64,000 nucleotides of DNA from Collinsella sp. (GTDB lineage: Bacteria; Actinomycetota; Coriobacteriia; Coriobacteriales; Coriobacteriaceae), in the NCBI GenBank assembly GCA_018368345.1, contig JAGZEK010000003.1, positions 62,001 to 126,000 of the forward strand, given 5' to 3'. Shown here in pieces: positions 11,229-20,175 of the stretch. The notes below the pieces were generated by a model. It ran no database searches, was not told the origin of the DNA, and saw only the letters and a program-made list of their open reading frames with translations. The position numbers and the translations under genes were made by a program. Every line of letters begins with the position of its first letter. Position 1 is the stretch's first letter.

Positions 11229-11975
11229 TTAGTCCCGCGCGTCGCTGATGGCGGCTACCGTCAACCTGGCTCCGTCGACGGTAAAAGACACGTCGAGTCC
11301 GGCGTATGCCAAGTGATAAATGCGGTTTGACTCGTGCTTGCTACCTGCGCGGCGCGGATCTTGGCGAAGAACCTCAACCAAGCCAGGAAGCTTTGTAGGC
11401 GGGACCGTATCTTTCAGCGCTTGCGGGAACTCAACATCGAGCTCTTGCCACGGCGCGTCCTCAATCCAGCCGCCCGTCGCATCCGGGTGACAGTCGGCAA
11501 ATGGAATGTAGGGCTTGATGTCGTAGATGGGCGTGCCGTCGCGCAGGTCGGCCCCCAGTATATGGATGATCGGGCCATCATCGGTGAGCTCAACACGGCT
11601 GAGCTTGACGCAGGTGAGCCCGATGGGATTAGGGCGAAACGGACTGCGTGTGGCAAACACGCCCACACGCTCGGCTCCACCCAGACGCGGCGGGCGCACG
11701 GTTTTCGACCATTTTGCGTTGGTGCCGGACCTGTCCTGCGTTTTGGCATCGGCGGCTATGTCCTTAGCCGTGCCGCCGGGCGTTCCGTTTTCGAAGCACC
11801 ACAGCAACCATAGGTGAGAGAAGGAGTCCAGACCCTCAACTGCAGCGTTGGAGGCAAATTCCGGCTCAAAGACGATGCGTCCCTGCAGATGGGGCGCCAA
11901 AAAGCTGTTGCGCGGAATGCCGAACTTCTGCGGCAGGTCGGTACGTATGTGTGCAATAGGTTCCATGCCGGTCAT
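11229..11975 (-). CDS. trmO: tRNA (N6-threonylcarbamoyladenosine-37)-N6-methyltransferase
   Basis: SAM-dependent enzyme that methylates t6A37 in tRNA reading ACY codons (TrmO/TsaA/YaeB family). 248 residues. Family motifs are GVFATRSPFRPNPIGLT and DLRDGTPIYDIKPYIPFAD. The C-terminal extension is normal for bacterial members. The start may be the ATG at 11975 or 11966; no strong ribosome site is visible for either. Confidence 0.92.
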   Translation of the reverse strand: MTGMEPIAHIRTDLPQKFGIPRNSFLAPHLQGRIVFEPEFASNAAVEGLDSFSHLWLLWCFENGTPGGTAKDIAADAKTQDRSGTNAKWSKTVRPPRLGGAERVGVFATRSPFRPNPIGLTCVKLSRVELTDDGPIIHILGADLRDGTPIYDIKPYIPFADCHPDATGGWIEDAPWQELDVEFPQALKDTVPPTKLPGLVEVLRQDPRRAGSKHESNRIYHLAYAGLDVSFTVDGARLTVAAISDARD

Positions 11976-12106
11976 TGTACGGCATGGAGGTGTGGGGCGT
12001 TGCGCGCAATTCTTCGCTGCGGTCCCCGTCGTGCAACCAACGGTTGCTTGGAAGGGTGCCGGCTGCCGCGTATGCTTAAGCCATCAACCAGCAGAAAGGA
12101 GCCGTT

Positions 12107-12934
12107 ATGGCCTTTGCAGAAAAGCTCATTGCCGTCCGTCGCGCCCATCGCCTTACCCAGGAGCAGCTCGCCGCCAAGCTCTTCGTCACACGCCAGGCCG
12201 TCAGCCGTTGGGAGCGCGGCGAAGTCACCCCTGGCATCGACATGATGAAGCTCATCGCCGCCGTGACCGGCGAGCCTCTGTCCCATCTGCTCGAAATGCC
12301 CGAGCACTATTGCCAGAGCTGCGGCATGATACTCACGCCCGACGACTGCGGCACCGATGCTCACGGCGCCACGACCGATCATTACTGCAAGTGGTGCTAC
12401 GACCACGGCAAGTACACCTACGACACCACCATGGAGGCAATGATCGAGGATTGTGCCCCGCGCCTGGCACAAAACACCGGTATGTCGCTCGACGAAGCCG
12501 TCTCGCTCATGGGAGCCGTGCTGCCGCAACTGGAGCGCTGGCGTACCGTGCAGGAAAACGAGGAGCGCTACGGTGCTGAGGCGCGGGCGCGCTATGGTGA
12601 CGAGGCCGTTGATGCAGCAAACGAGGCACTGCTGGACATGGACCCCGAGACATGGAACGACATGAAGAAACTTGAACGCGCTGTTCTGGGCCAGCTCTCG
12701 ATTGCCATGGGCGATGGCGAACCGGAAGGCAGCGAGGCTCGCAAGCTTGTCGCAATGCACCGTCGATGGATTGGCCTTAACTGGGGGCACGAACCCCAGG
12801 ACGAAGCATACCTGGGCCTCGCCCACGGCTATCTTGCCGACCAGCGCTTTGTCGACTACTACGACAAGCCCTGTGGCGCCGGCGCCACAGCGTTTCTGGT
12901 CCAAGCAATCGAGTCATCGCTGACTCGCGCATAG
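12107..12934 (+). CDS. XRE regulator fused to a zinc ribbon and a TipAS-like domain
   Basis: 275 residues. The N-terminus (about 5-60) is a Cro/CI helix-turn-helix (LTQEQLAAKLFVTRQAVSRWE). Next comes a four-cysteine zinc ribbon (CQSCG at about 69-73, CKWC at about 99-102). The C-terminal 140 residues resemble the TipAS ligand-binding domain, with the ending YYDKPCGAGATAFLVQAIE. TipAS normally follows a MerR DNA-binding domain and binds thiopeptides covalently through a cysteine; here a Cys lies in DKPCGAG. A role in sensing electrophilic or peptide antibiotics is an inference. RBS AGAAAGGAG, ATG at 12107. Confidence 0.8.
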   Translation: MAFAEKLIAVRRAHRLTQEQLAAKLFVTRQAVSRWERGEVTPGIDMMKLIAAVTGEPLSHLLEMPEHYCQSCGMILTPDDCGTDAHGATTDHYCKWCYDHGKYTYDTTMEAMIEDCAPRLAQNTGMSLDEAVSLMGAVLPQLERWRTVQENEERYGAEARARYGDEAVDAANEALLDMDPETWNDMKKLERAVLGQLSIAMGDGEPEGSEARKLVAMHRRWIGLNWGHEPQDEAYLGLAHGYLADQRFVDYYDKPCGAGATAFLVQAIESSLTRA

Positions 12935-12985
12935 ACTGCAGCGGCTTTGGGTATCTCAATCGAAACCTCAACCGATTGGAGACTT

Positions 12986-13231
12986 ATGGCTACTGATCAC
13001 GAGCTCGTGTTGTACGTTATGACCGGCTGCCCGTATTGCATAAAGGTCAAGCGCTTTTTGGCCGATAACGGCGTGACCATCCCCGAGCGCAATATCTCGA
13101 CCGACCCCGATGCCGAGCAGACGCTCATCGCCGTCGGCGGAAAACGCCAGGTTCCCTGCCTGTTCATCGACGGCAAACCACTCTACGAATCGAGCGACAT
13201 CATCACCTGGGTACAGAAGAACCTGCTCTAG
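12986..13231 (+). CDS. Glutaredoxin
   Basis: Small cytosolic thiol oxidoreductase of 81 residues with a CPYC active site (residues 15-18) and the cis-proline motif QVPCLFID. TTGGAGA precedes the ATG at 12986, a better start than upstream alternatives. It follows the XRE-TipAS gene by 51 bases in the same direction; co-transcription is possible. Confidence 0.9.
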   Translation: MATDHELVLYVMTGCPYCIKVKRFLADNGVTIPERNISTDPDAEQTLIAVGGKRQVPCLFIDGKPLYESSDIITWVQKNLL

Positions 13232-13232
13232 C

Positions 13233-13317
13233 ACTCATTGGGGACGCACTTAAATGAGTAGTTCCACTCATTGGGGACGTACTTAAATGAGTAGTCGTTA
13301 AAGAACGTCCCCAATGA
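13233..13317. repeat. Family A repeat cluster, copies 2-4
   Basis: Two direct copies of a roughly 32-base unit containing CATTGGGGACG(C/T)ACTTAA, each bounded by ACTCATT and AATGAGT. They are followed by one inverted copy with AAGAACGTCCCCAATGACT. The cluster fills the gap between the convergent glutaredoxin and Dus genes and ends next to the Dus stop codon. Confidence 0.8.
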
Positions 13318-13321
13318 CTAA

Positions 13322-14281
13322 CTAGCCGTGGAAGCGGGCGGTAGGAGCAAGTGGCTGCTCGCGAAAGACGCGATCGACGGCGGCGCGGTATTCGTCGGCC
13401 TTTTTGGTCTTACGTACGAGCTTGTGAACGGTAGTGGGGTCGGCGAAAGCGCACTTGGCGTAGAACCACCACTCCTTCATGCGGAAGACCGCGTTGCCGC
13501 CAATCTCGTCCGCATAGGCTGCGAACAGCGTGTCGTGGAAGCGCTGCAGCTCAGCTGCCGTAGCAGCAGGGCCGCCGGCAACCATGCGAGCCAGCGCGGG
13601 GTTCGCAAGCAGGCCGCGTCCCAACATTACGTGGCGCGTTCCGGGATAGGCCTCTACCAGCTCATCCATGTCCTCAAGATCAAAGATGTCACCGTTGTAG
13701 GCCACGGGAAACGGCGCCCGCTCCAGTGTCTCGCCGTAAAACTCCTTGCGCGGCGAGCCCGTATAGCGGTCCTTTTGCACGCGCGGATGCACGATTAGCT
13801 CTGCTAGCGGCATGCGGCAATATAGATCGAGCACACGCTCGTACTCCTCGTCACTCTCCAACCCCAGCCTGGTTTTTACCGACACCGGCAACGGCGAACG
13901 TTCGCACACGTCACCCAAGAACACCTCGAGCTCATCCAGGTTGCGCAGAAAGCCCGAACCCTTCCCCTTGGCAACAACCGTGCCCGAGGGGCAGCCAAGG
14001 TTGAGATTGACCTCACGGTAACCCATGTCGGCGAGCACCTGCGCCGCCCACACAAACTCGTCCGCGTTCTTGGACATCAGCTGAGGCACCACGTTGAGCC
14101 CCTGGTTATTGGCGGGATCGACCTCTTTAAACGCCTTACCGCCAAAGCGGTTGCCCACGCGCGGCGGCGGCAAAAACGGCGTGTAATAACAATCGAGTGC
14201 GCCGAAGCACTCCGCGTGCACGCGACGGAACACATACCCGGTAATCCCCTCCATAGGGGCCAGCGATAAATACATCGACAT
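13322..14281 (-). CDS. tRNA-dihydrouridine synthase
   Basis: FMN/NADPH enzyme reducing uridine to dihydrouridine in tRNA D-loops, 319 residues. The N-terminal LAPMEGITGYVFR and the catalytic Cys in NLGCPSG identify the family; KTRLG and the HPR motif follow. It is closer to the DusC-like branch than to DusB, but the subfamily is not certain. No ribosome site better than GAGAATGG precedes the ATG at 14281. Confidence 0.92.
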   Translation of the reverse strand: MSMYLSLAPMEGITGYVFRRVHAECFGALDCYYTPFLPPPRVGNRFGGKAFKEVDPANNQGLNVVPQLMSKNADEFVWAAQVLADMGYREVNLNLGCPSGTVVAKGKGSGFLRNLDELEVFLGDVCERSPLPVSVKTRLGLESDEEYERVLDLYCRMPLAELIVHPRVQKDRYTGSPRKEFYGETLERAPFPVAYNGDIFDLEDMDELVEAYPGTRHVMLGRGLLANPALARMVAGGPAATAAELQRFHDTLFAAYADEIGGNAVFRMKEWWFYAKCAFADPTTVHKLVRKTKKADEYRAAVDRVFREQPLAPTARFHG

Positions 14282-14294
14282 CCATTCTCACATC

Positions 14295-14327
14295 AATGTG
14301 ACAAAGGGACTGTCCCTTTGTCACATT
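14295..14327. repeat. Family B palindromic repeat, copy 1
   Basis: AATGTGACAAAGGGAC is repeated as a perfect inverted arm with a one-base centre. It lies 14 bases upstream of the Dus start. Two more copies occur at 15681 and 19147. Confidence 0.85.
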
Positions 14328-14533
14328 TGCAAATCATCATTCGGCTGTTTATTTTGGCACACATACGTATCGGGCGGCATCATCGCGTGGGCACAGGAGC
14401 AGCCGCTCTAAACCAGGGCTGCCGTGGCACTTTTGCCGTATGACCATGCGCTCATCGATGGCGGGATTCTCTATACTGAGTCACATATGACGGCATCGCG
14501 CCACAACGACCGCCACGACACCAAGGACCCGCC

Positions 14534-15667
14534 ATGGCAGCACTCTCCGAACAAGAACGCAAGCGCATCCAGCGATACTGCATCTGCCCCAAGGTTGCCG
14601 GCGCGGCGCTTGCCATGGCATTCGTGCTGCCCTTATCGATCATTCCTTTCGAAATGGTCGACGACATCGTCTTCCATCACGAAGGCTTCCAAGAGACAGG
14701 CATGATGATCGCCTTGGTGCTCACCGCCATCGAGCTCGTTATATTCTGCTACTGCGCTCTCGCCCCGCGCTTTGGCATGCGTGGCAAGCAGTGGAAGGAA
14801 ATGCAGTACCGGCTCGCCGTCGAGCAGAGCGAGAAAGACCGCTCGGCACAGATCGCAGGCGTTGTTGGCACGCAGGCCGCCGCGCGCCTGCTCAGGAACA
14901 GTGACAACGAGACCGCGCGCAACCTGGGCGGCGCGGCAGAGGTCGCCGCTGCCGTAGGCGCCGTCGCCACCGCGGCAGATGTGCTTGCCGAGAGCTTCGC
15001 CAACGCAAAGGCCGTGGCAGAGGCCTGTGGCGTGCCTATCCCCCGTGCAAAAAAGTGGATCGTCGCGCTTGTGGCGCTGCCCCTCGCGATCGTATGCGGC
15101 GCCTATATCCCGCAGCTGGCGCAGGGAAACATCGAGATGCAGGAGAACGCCGCGGCCGCGGCTGAGCAGATCGCCATTGCTCGCAAGGCATTAGAGCCCT
15201 CATGCGAGTACGTGTCCGCCGATGACCCCTACGAGCGATATCAAGATTACGGCTATCACGTCCGCGGTTATCTGCACGACGGCGACTCCGATACCCAAAA
15301 GACCTATACGTACCTGGATTTTGACAACAAGGGAACGCTCACGGAAGTGAGCTACGCGGCAGAGGTCGACCCCAATGCGAGCCTCGAGGACAACCTCGCC
15401 CGTATCGAGCTCGACCTTGACGAGCTTTCCTCTGCCGTCCAAACCATAGACGTCAAGACCGCAAGCCCCAAGCTCCTAGCAGCGCAGAAGCTCCCCGAAG
15501 AGTTTAGGCAGGCTTTTTTGAGCGGTTCGCTCTACGAGAGAATCTCTATCAGGACGAGTGACGGCCCCGTCAAAGCGTATTACTCGTTTGACACGGATCC
15601 CGAGGACGAGTTTGACGAGTACACCCATCCAACCATCCGCATCACGCTGATGGGCAAAACGAACTAG
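14534..15667 (+). CDS. Membrane protein of unknown function
   Basis: 377 residues, not recognised. Hydrophobic helices lie at about residues 20-42, 56-75 and 172-192. Between them is an alanine-rich helical stretch (about 105-165). After the third helix come about 180 soluble, acidic residues that could form an external domain with beta structure. AAGGA precedes the ATG. A family B repeat separates it from the convergent exporter gene. No partner gene is evident. Confidence 0.7.
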   Translation: MAALSEQERKRIQRYCICPKVAGAALAMAFVLPLSIIPFEMVDDIVFHHEGFQETGMMIALVLTAIELVIFCYCALAPRFGMRGKQWKEMQYRLAVEQSEKDRSAQIAGVVGTQAAARLLRNSDNETARNLGGAAEVAAAVGAVATAADVLAESFANAKAVAEACGVPIPRAKKWIVALVALPLAIVCGAYIPQLAQGNIEMQENAAAAAEQIAIARKALEPSCEYVSADDPYERYQDYGYHVRGYLHDGDSDTQKTYTYLDFDNKGTLTEVSYAAEVDPNASLEDNLARIELDLDELSSAVQTIDVKTASPKLLAAQKLPEEFRQAFLSGSLYERISIRTSDGPVKAYYSFDTDPEDEFDEYTHPTIRITLMGKTN

Positions 15668-15680
15668 GTGCAGGAAGATG

Positions 15681-15713
15681 AATGTGACAAAGGGGCTGTC
15701 CCTTTGTCACATT
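15681..15713. repeat. Family B palindromic repeat, copy 2
   Basis: Arms AATGTGACAAAGGG (15681-15694) and the complement at 15700-15713 flank five bases. The right arm overlaps the stop codon of the exporter gene (15712-15714), so the insertion touches or created its last codons. Confidence 0.85.
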
Positions 15714-18700
15714 ATTCGGAGCGTAGGGCTTCTACGGGGTCTTTCTTGGATGCGCTACGGGCCGGCAGCAGGCCGGCGACAACCGTCAACAGCACCGAAA
15801 TCGCGATGAGCACCAGCGCATCCTGCACGGGCAGGCTCATCAGGTTGGGGACCTGTTTGGCCGCAAGCGCCCAGGCATTGACCGGGAAGCTCACGAGCAC
15901 CACAACGACAATGGCAAAGACGCCGGCAATGAGGCCTTCAATAAAGGTCTCGGCATTGAATACGTTGGCCACGTTGCGCTTTGACGCGCCGATCGCGCGC
16001 AGGATGCCAATCTCCTTTTTGCGCTCCAGCACGCTGATGTAGGTGATGATGCCGATCATGATGGAGCTCACCACCAGACTGATACTCACGAATGCGATGA
16101 GCACCAAGCTGATGGTGTTCACGATGTCGGTCACCGAGCCCATGATGATACCCATGTAGTCGGTGTACGAGATTGTCTGCTCGTCGTGGCCAGCGGCTTT
16201 GGCCTGCTTGTTGTACGCATCGATATGATCAAGCACGCGCTCCTTGGCCTCAAAGTCGCGCGGGAAAATCTTGACCGAGATGGGGTCCGCCTCGTCCGCA
16301 TAGCCCAACGTGGTCAGGTTGTTGTCGTAGGTGAGCTTTGACGCCTTGGCATAGCTCATCATGAGCGAACTCAGGTCCTCGGCGTCCATGTTGAAGTGGA
16401 TGGCACGAGCAAAAGCGCTCGCATCCACGCGCATGGCGCTCGCCAGGTTAGCAAAACTCGAAGACATCTGCGTCGCCATCTGGTCCATAAGCCCTGCCGC
16501 GCCCGCCTTGAGCTGAGCCGATACCGTCGTCGCGATCTGCTCGCTAATCGTCCTCATCACCTGATCCATAGCCTGCTGCAGATACGGAGCCAGCTGCTTT
16601 TGCACATAGTCGGTCATCGCCTGCTGCAGACGCTCGGCCAGGGCATCACCGCCCAGCGCCTTGAGCTGAGCCAGGCGTTGCTGGGCTGCGGCATCATTCT
16701 CAAGATACGCCGAGAATGCGGCGGCAAGCTTTGACGCGTCCTTAAGATCTTCGGGCGACAGCGCCTTAAACTGATCGGACTGCAGAAAGCCCTCAAACAG
16801 CTGGTTGGCAAGCGTTCCGACCTGCTGCATTTGCTCGGGCGTGAGTTCCAGACCGTCAAAGATGCCCGAGAAATCTGGGGCCGGCGCTTTGGCCATGATG
16901 TCGCTGAAGTCGATGTCCTTCCCAACGCCCGAAAGGTCAATGTCCAGCCCAGACAAATCGATACCGGAAAGGTCCATACCGCCGGCCGCACCCGAGAGCG
17001 CAGACGTATCGAACGAGAACGCACTCTTCAGCGCCGCCTCGTCCACGCTGAACATGCTGCCCAGATCCACGCCTTGCTTGGCCTCGCCCTGCAGTTCATC
17101 GAAAGACTTGCCCGTAAAGACATCCGTCTCGGGATGGGCAAGTTGCTCTTTTACGATCTGCGAATTGGCGGCGCGCTCCATAAGCTGGCGAGTCAGCGCG
17201 TGCGTATAGGCAATACCCGGGGACAACGCGCTCGCGTTGGCCGTCTCGTTCGGTCGCACCACGCCCACAATACGCACGTCAATACCGTCGGCAACCTTGG
17301 CCGTCATAAAGTCGGCGTCGCCAGACATGTCAGTCCACATGCCGGTCTCTTCGTTTTTGCGATACGCATCGGCCGGCGACAGCACCTTAAACGTCGTGGA
17401 CAGCGCATCGTCGTAGGTAAAGTCGGTACCGGTCTCGGGCGCTCCGACGCCACCGTCAGCCGTCATAGCGCTGTTAACCAGGTCGTTGAGCTCATTGATA
17501 TCCAGCGCACCGATGCTGTAGAGCGTATAGTCGCCCACCGTGCCACGACTCGAAAGCACCATCACGGCTTCGTTGGCAGACGTGGGCCAATGACCGGCGA
17601 CGACATCGTACTGGCTGTCGAGCAGGCTCTGGTCGTCAATCATCTCGTTAAAGACCGAGGTTCCCATGGATTCCATGCTCACCGTTGCTGCCGAGCTCGC
17701 GCCTCCGCTCATGGCCTCGGTCATGGCGTTGGGCACCAGCCGGACAGGCTTCTCATCGCCCTTGCCGGCACGATAGACAACCGGCGATACACCGTAGCCG
17801 TACTGAATGGCGTTGACCTCTTTATCGATGCCATCGCCACCGGCATCGAGCCATGCCTTAAAGCTCGTCATGTCGTTGGACTTAACGCTCGCAAACATAT
17901 CCTTTACGGCCGTGACCACAGGAATCTTATCGGTTCCCTTAGCCTTGCCGCCGGCACTGTCGTCGGACGAATCCACGTTTTCAGGCGAGTCATCATCCGC
18001 AGCCCCCTGCCCGCCCATCATGGACGACAGGTCGTAATCCTGCTTGGAAATGGTGAGCGGGTAGCTCGAGAGCGTATCCTCCTCGACCTTTTTGATGTAG
18101 CCGTTTACGCCATTGGACAGCGCCAGAATCGCCGCGATACCGATAATGCCAATCGAGCCCGCAAAGGCCGTCATGGCCGTACGGCCCTTCTTGGTCATGA
18201 GATTTCGAGCAGAAAGCCCCAGCGCCGTCACAAAACTCATCGAGGTTTTTCGCGTAGGCTTAGCCTCGCGACGCGCGGCCTTGGCAACATCAAAAGGGTC
18301 GGAATCGTCGGTAATCTTGCCGTCCGCCAGGTTGACGATGCGCGTAGCGTATTGGTACGCCAGCTCGGGATTGTGCGTGACCATGATGACCAGACGGTCG
18401 CGCGCAACGTCTTTGAGCAAATCCATGACCTGCACGGACGTTGTGGAATCCAAGGCGCCGGTCGGCTCGTCTGCCAACACGATCTCGGGATCGTTGATCA
18501 GAGCGCGGGCGATGGCCACGCGCTGCATCTGCCCACCCGAAAGCTGGCTCGGGCGCTTGTTAACGTGCTCCCCCAGGCCGACTTTCTCCAACGCCTCGCG
18601 CGCACGCTGGCGACGCTCGGCATGCCCCACGCCCGTGAGCGTAAGCGCCAGCTCCACGTTTTCCAAAATGGTCTGATGCGGAATGAGGTTATAGCTCTGG

Positions 18701-18966
18701 AACACAAAGCCGATGCGGTTATTGCGATAGGCATCCCAATCGCGATCGTGAAAGTCCTTGGTCGAAATACCGTCGATCAGCAGATCGCCCGAGTCAAAGT
18801 GGTCGAGTCCGCCGATAACGTTGAGCAGCGTGGTCTTGCCCGAACCTGAGGGACCCAGAATGGCCACGAACTCGTTATCGCGAAAAGCCAGGCTTACGTT
18901 GTCGAGCGCCACCTGCGTAAACGACTGCGTAACGTACCTTTTGCAAATTCCTTTGAGCTCCAGCAT
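15712..18966 (-). CDS. MacB-like ABC exporter, fused ATPase and permease with very large extracellular domain
   Basis: 1,084 residues. Residues 1-225 are a LolD/MacB-type ATPase: GPSGSGKTT, LSGGQMQRVAIARAL and LADEPTGALD. A first membrane helix is near 265-290. About 550 residues of predicted extracellular sequence follow, including short DLSGIDLSGLDIDLSG repeats and long helices. Three more helices and an FtsX permease core form the C-terminus (ERKKEIGILRAIGASKRNV). Such proteins export peptides or lipids or act as mechanotransmitters. I chose ATG 18966 after AGGAGAGG over the upstream GTG. There is no partner periplasmic adaptor. Confidence 0.9.
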   Translation of the reverse strand: MLELKGICKRYVTQSFTQVALDNVSLAFRDNEFVAILGPSGSGKTTLLNVIGGLDHFDSGDLLIDGISTKDFHDRDWDAYRNNRIGFVFQSYNLIPHQTILENVELALTLTGVGHAERRQRAREALEKVGLGEHVNKRPSQLSGGQMQRVAIARALINDPEIVLADEPTGALDSTTSVQVMDLLKDVARDRLVIMVTHNPELAYQYATRIVNLADGKITDDSDPFDVAKAARREAKPTRKTSMSFVTALGLSARNLMTKKGRTAMTAFAGSIGIIGIAAILALSNGVNGYIKKVEEDTLSSYPLTISKQDYDLSSMMGGQGAADDDSPENVDSSDDSAGGKAKGTDKIPVVTAVKDMFASVKSNDMTSFKAWLDAGGDGIDKEVNAIQYGYGVSPVVYRAGKGDEKPVRLVPNAMTEAMSGGASSAATVSMESMGTSVFNEMIDDQSLLDSQYDVVAGHWPTSANEAVMVLSSRGTVGDYTLYSIGALDINELNDLVNSAMTADGGVGAPETGTDFTYDDALSTTFKVLSPADAYRKNEETGMWTDMSGDADFMTAKVADGIDVRIVGVVRPNETANASALSPGIAYTHALTRQLMERAANSQIVKEQLAHPETDVFTGKSFDELQGEAKQGVDLGSMFSVDEAALKSAFSFDTSALSGAAGGMDLSGIDLSGLDIDLSGVGKDIDFSDIMAKAPAPDFSGIFDGLELTPEQMQQVGTLANQLFEGFLQSDQFKALSPEDLKDASKLAAAFSAYLENDAAAQQRLAQLKALGGDALAERLQQAMTDYVQKQLAPYLQQAMDQVMRTISEQIATTVSAQLKAGAAGLMDQMATQMSSSFANLASAMRVDASAFARAIHFNMDAEDLSSLMMSYAKASKLTYDNNLTTLGYADEADPISVKIFPRDFEAKERVLDHIDAYNKQAKAAGHDEQTISYTDYMGIIMGSVTDIVNTISLVLIAFVSISLVVSSIMIGIITYISVLERKKEIGILRAIGASKRNVANVFNAETFIEGLIAGVFAIVVVVLVSFPVNAWALAAKQVPNLMSLPVQDALVLIAISVLLTVVAGLLPARSASKKDPVEALRSE

Positions 18967-19146
18967 GGACGGCAACCTCTCCTGCGCAGGCACCCCGCCC
19001 GCTCTCCTCCGCCGTTCGTATTCGACGCGTTTGTCCTACTCTATCCCCGTTTTCTGCCGGTACCAGTGAGAAATGTAACGAACCGCCCCAAATAACGAAC
19101 GGGACGGCACGCCATGTGGCGCACCATCCCGCACATAACATCGACG

Positions 19147-19177
19147 ATGTGACAAAGGGAATGTCCCTTTGTCACAT
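19147..19177. repeat. Family B palindromic repeat, copy 3
   Basis: ATGTGACAAAGGGA and its complement are separated by three bases. It sits seven bases beyond the stop of the TlpA-like gene, between that gene and the exporter promoter region. Confidence 0.85.
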
Positions 19178-19183
19178 TCGGAC

Positions 19184-20146
19184 TTACTGCTCGCTCTTAG
19201 CAAGCGCCTGATCGATCAGCTTGTTGAGCGCCTCTCGCTGCTCGGCGGAGTTGATGCCGCCCATGATTGGCTCTCCCACGATGTTGCCGTTCTGGTCGAT
19301 CACGTAGGTGGTCGGGAACGAGTACAAGTTGGAGGTGAACTTGCCGGCCTCGCTATCCGACTTGAACCAGATGTTCTTGTACGTCACGCCCTTCTTGGAA
19401 AGTACGTCCTTGGCGTCTGCCACCTCGTCTTTGTTGCCATCGAGCGTAAAGGAATTAACGCCCACGACCTGGCCGCCCTTCTCGGCAAGCTCCTTGTTGA
19501 GCTTCTCCAGATCGCCCAGCTCTCCCACGCACGGCTTGCAGGTGGTAAACCAGAAGTTCATGACGGTGACCTTGTTCTTGGAGAACAGCTCGTCGCTGTT
19601 TACATCGTTGCCGTCCAGATCCTTGCCCTTAAAGCTGGGGAACTTCGTCTCCCCGCTCTCGTCGTTGGTCATGCCTGCGGTCGAGGCATCGACGCTCTCC
19701 CCCTCGCCGGGCGTGCTGCCGCATCCGGGAAACTCCTTCTCCAGCGCCATGAGCTTATCCTCGATCTCCTTGATCTGCTGTGCACCGGCCTTGAGTGTCT
19801 TAAGCTCATCCGCCGTGAACTCATCCTTGGCGCCGTCGATGGTCTTGAGCAGGAAATCGCCGTAATTGCTGCCGTCCTCAATCATTGCCGAGTCTTTATT
19901 TGCCGCATTGAATACCTTTTCCCACAGCGCGTTATCACTCGAAAAGATCTCGTTCTCCTTCTGCATGAGCTTCGCATACAGCTCGGCGGCCTCGTCGGCA
20001 TTGGCCGGCTTCTGCGCAGTGAGTTCTGCGATCTTAGGATCGGAGCTCGCAGATTCGCTCACATTGCCACCGGGCGCCGAACATGCCACAAGGCACAAGG
20101 CCAATACCGGCACCATTAACAGGGCCGCAATCTTAGAAAGCTTCAT
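19184..20146 (-). CDS. TlpA/ResA-like thiol-disulfide oxidoreductase lipoprotein
   Basis: 320 residues. A lipoprotein signal ends in the lipobox LCLVAC. About 140 residues of helical sequence are followed by a thioredoxin domain with active site TTCKPC and the proline loop SFPTTYV. It probably acts outside the membrane on protein disulfides. The second ATG (20146) has GGAGG at ideal distance; the first (20152) would be too close. It is downstream of the polyferredoxin gene by 29 bases. TlpA-like, polyferredoxin and CxxC micro-protein genes together suggest a membrane electron relay from a cytosolic donor to extracytoplasmic thiols. Confidence 0.88.
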   Translation of the reverse strand: MKLSKIAALLMVPVLALCLVACSAPGGNVSESASSDPKIAELTAQKPANADEAAELYAKLMQKENEIFSSDNALWEKVFNAANKDSAMIEDGSNYGDFLLKTIDGAKDEFTADELKTLKAGAQQIKEIEDKLMALEKEFPGCGSTPGEGESVDASTAGMTNDESGETKFPSFKGKDLDGNDVNSDELFSKNKVTVMNFWFTTCKPCVGELGDLEKLNKELAEKGGQVVGVNSFTLDGNKDEVADAKDVLSKKGVTYKNIWFKSDSEAGKFTSNLYSFPTTYVIDQNGNIVGEPIMGGINSAEQREALNKLIDQALAKSEQ

Positions 20147-20175
20147 AGTCATTCCTCCGTTTTGTCGAAGCTTGT

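Noticed and set aside
13233..13317. CRISPR-like direct repeats
   Set aside because: Two direct units abut each other with no unique spacers and an inverted third copy; cas genes are absent.
16831..18849. 672-codon open frame on the plus strand
   Set aside because: It is antisense to the MacB-like exporter; its composition is rich in Arg and His, there is no ribosome site and no family match.
14295..19177. Family B palindromes as ordinary terminators
   Set aside because: No T tract follows them, one lies upstream of a start codon, and three near-identical copies imply a mobile repeat rather than independent terminators.
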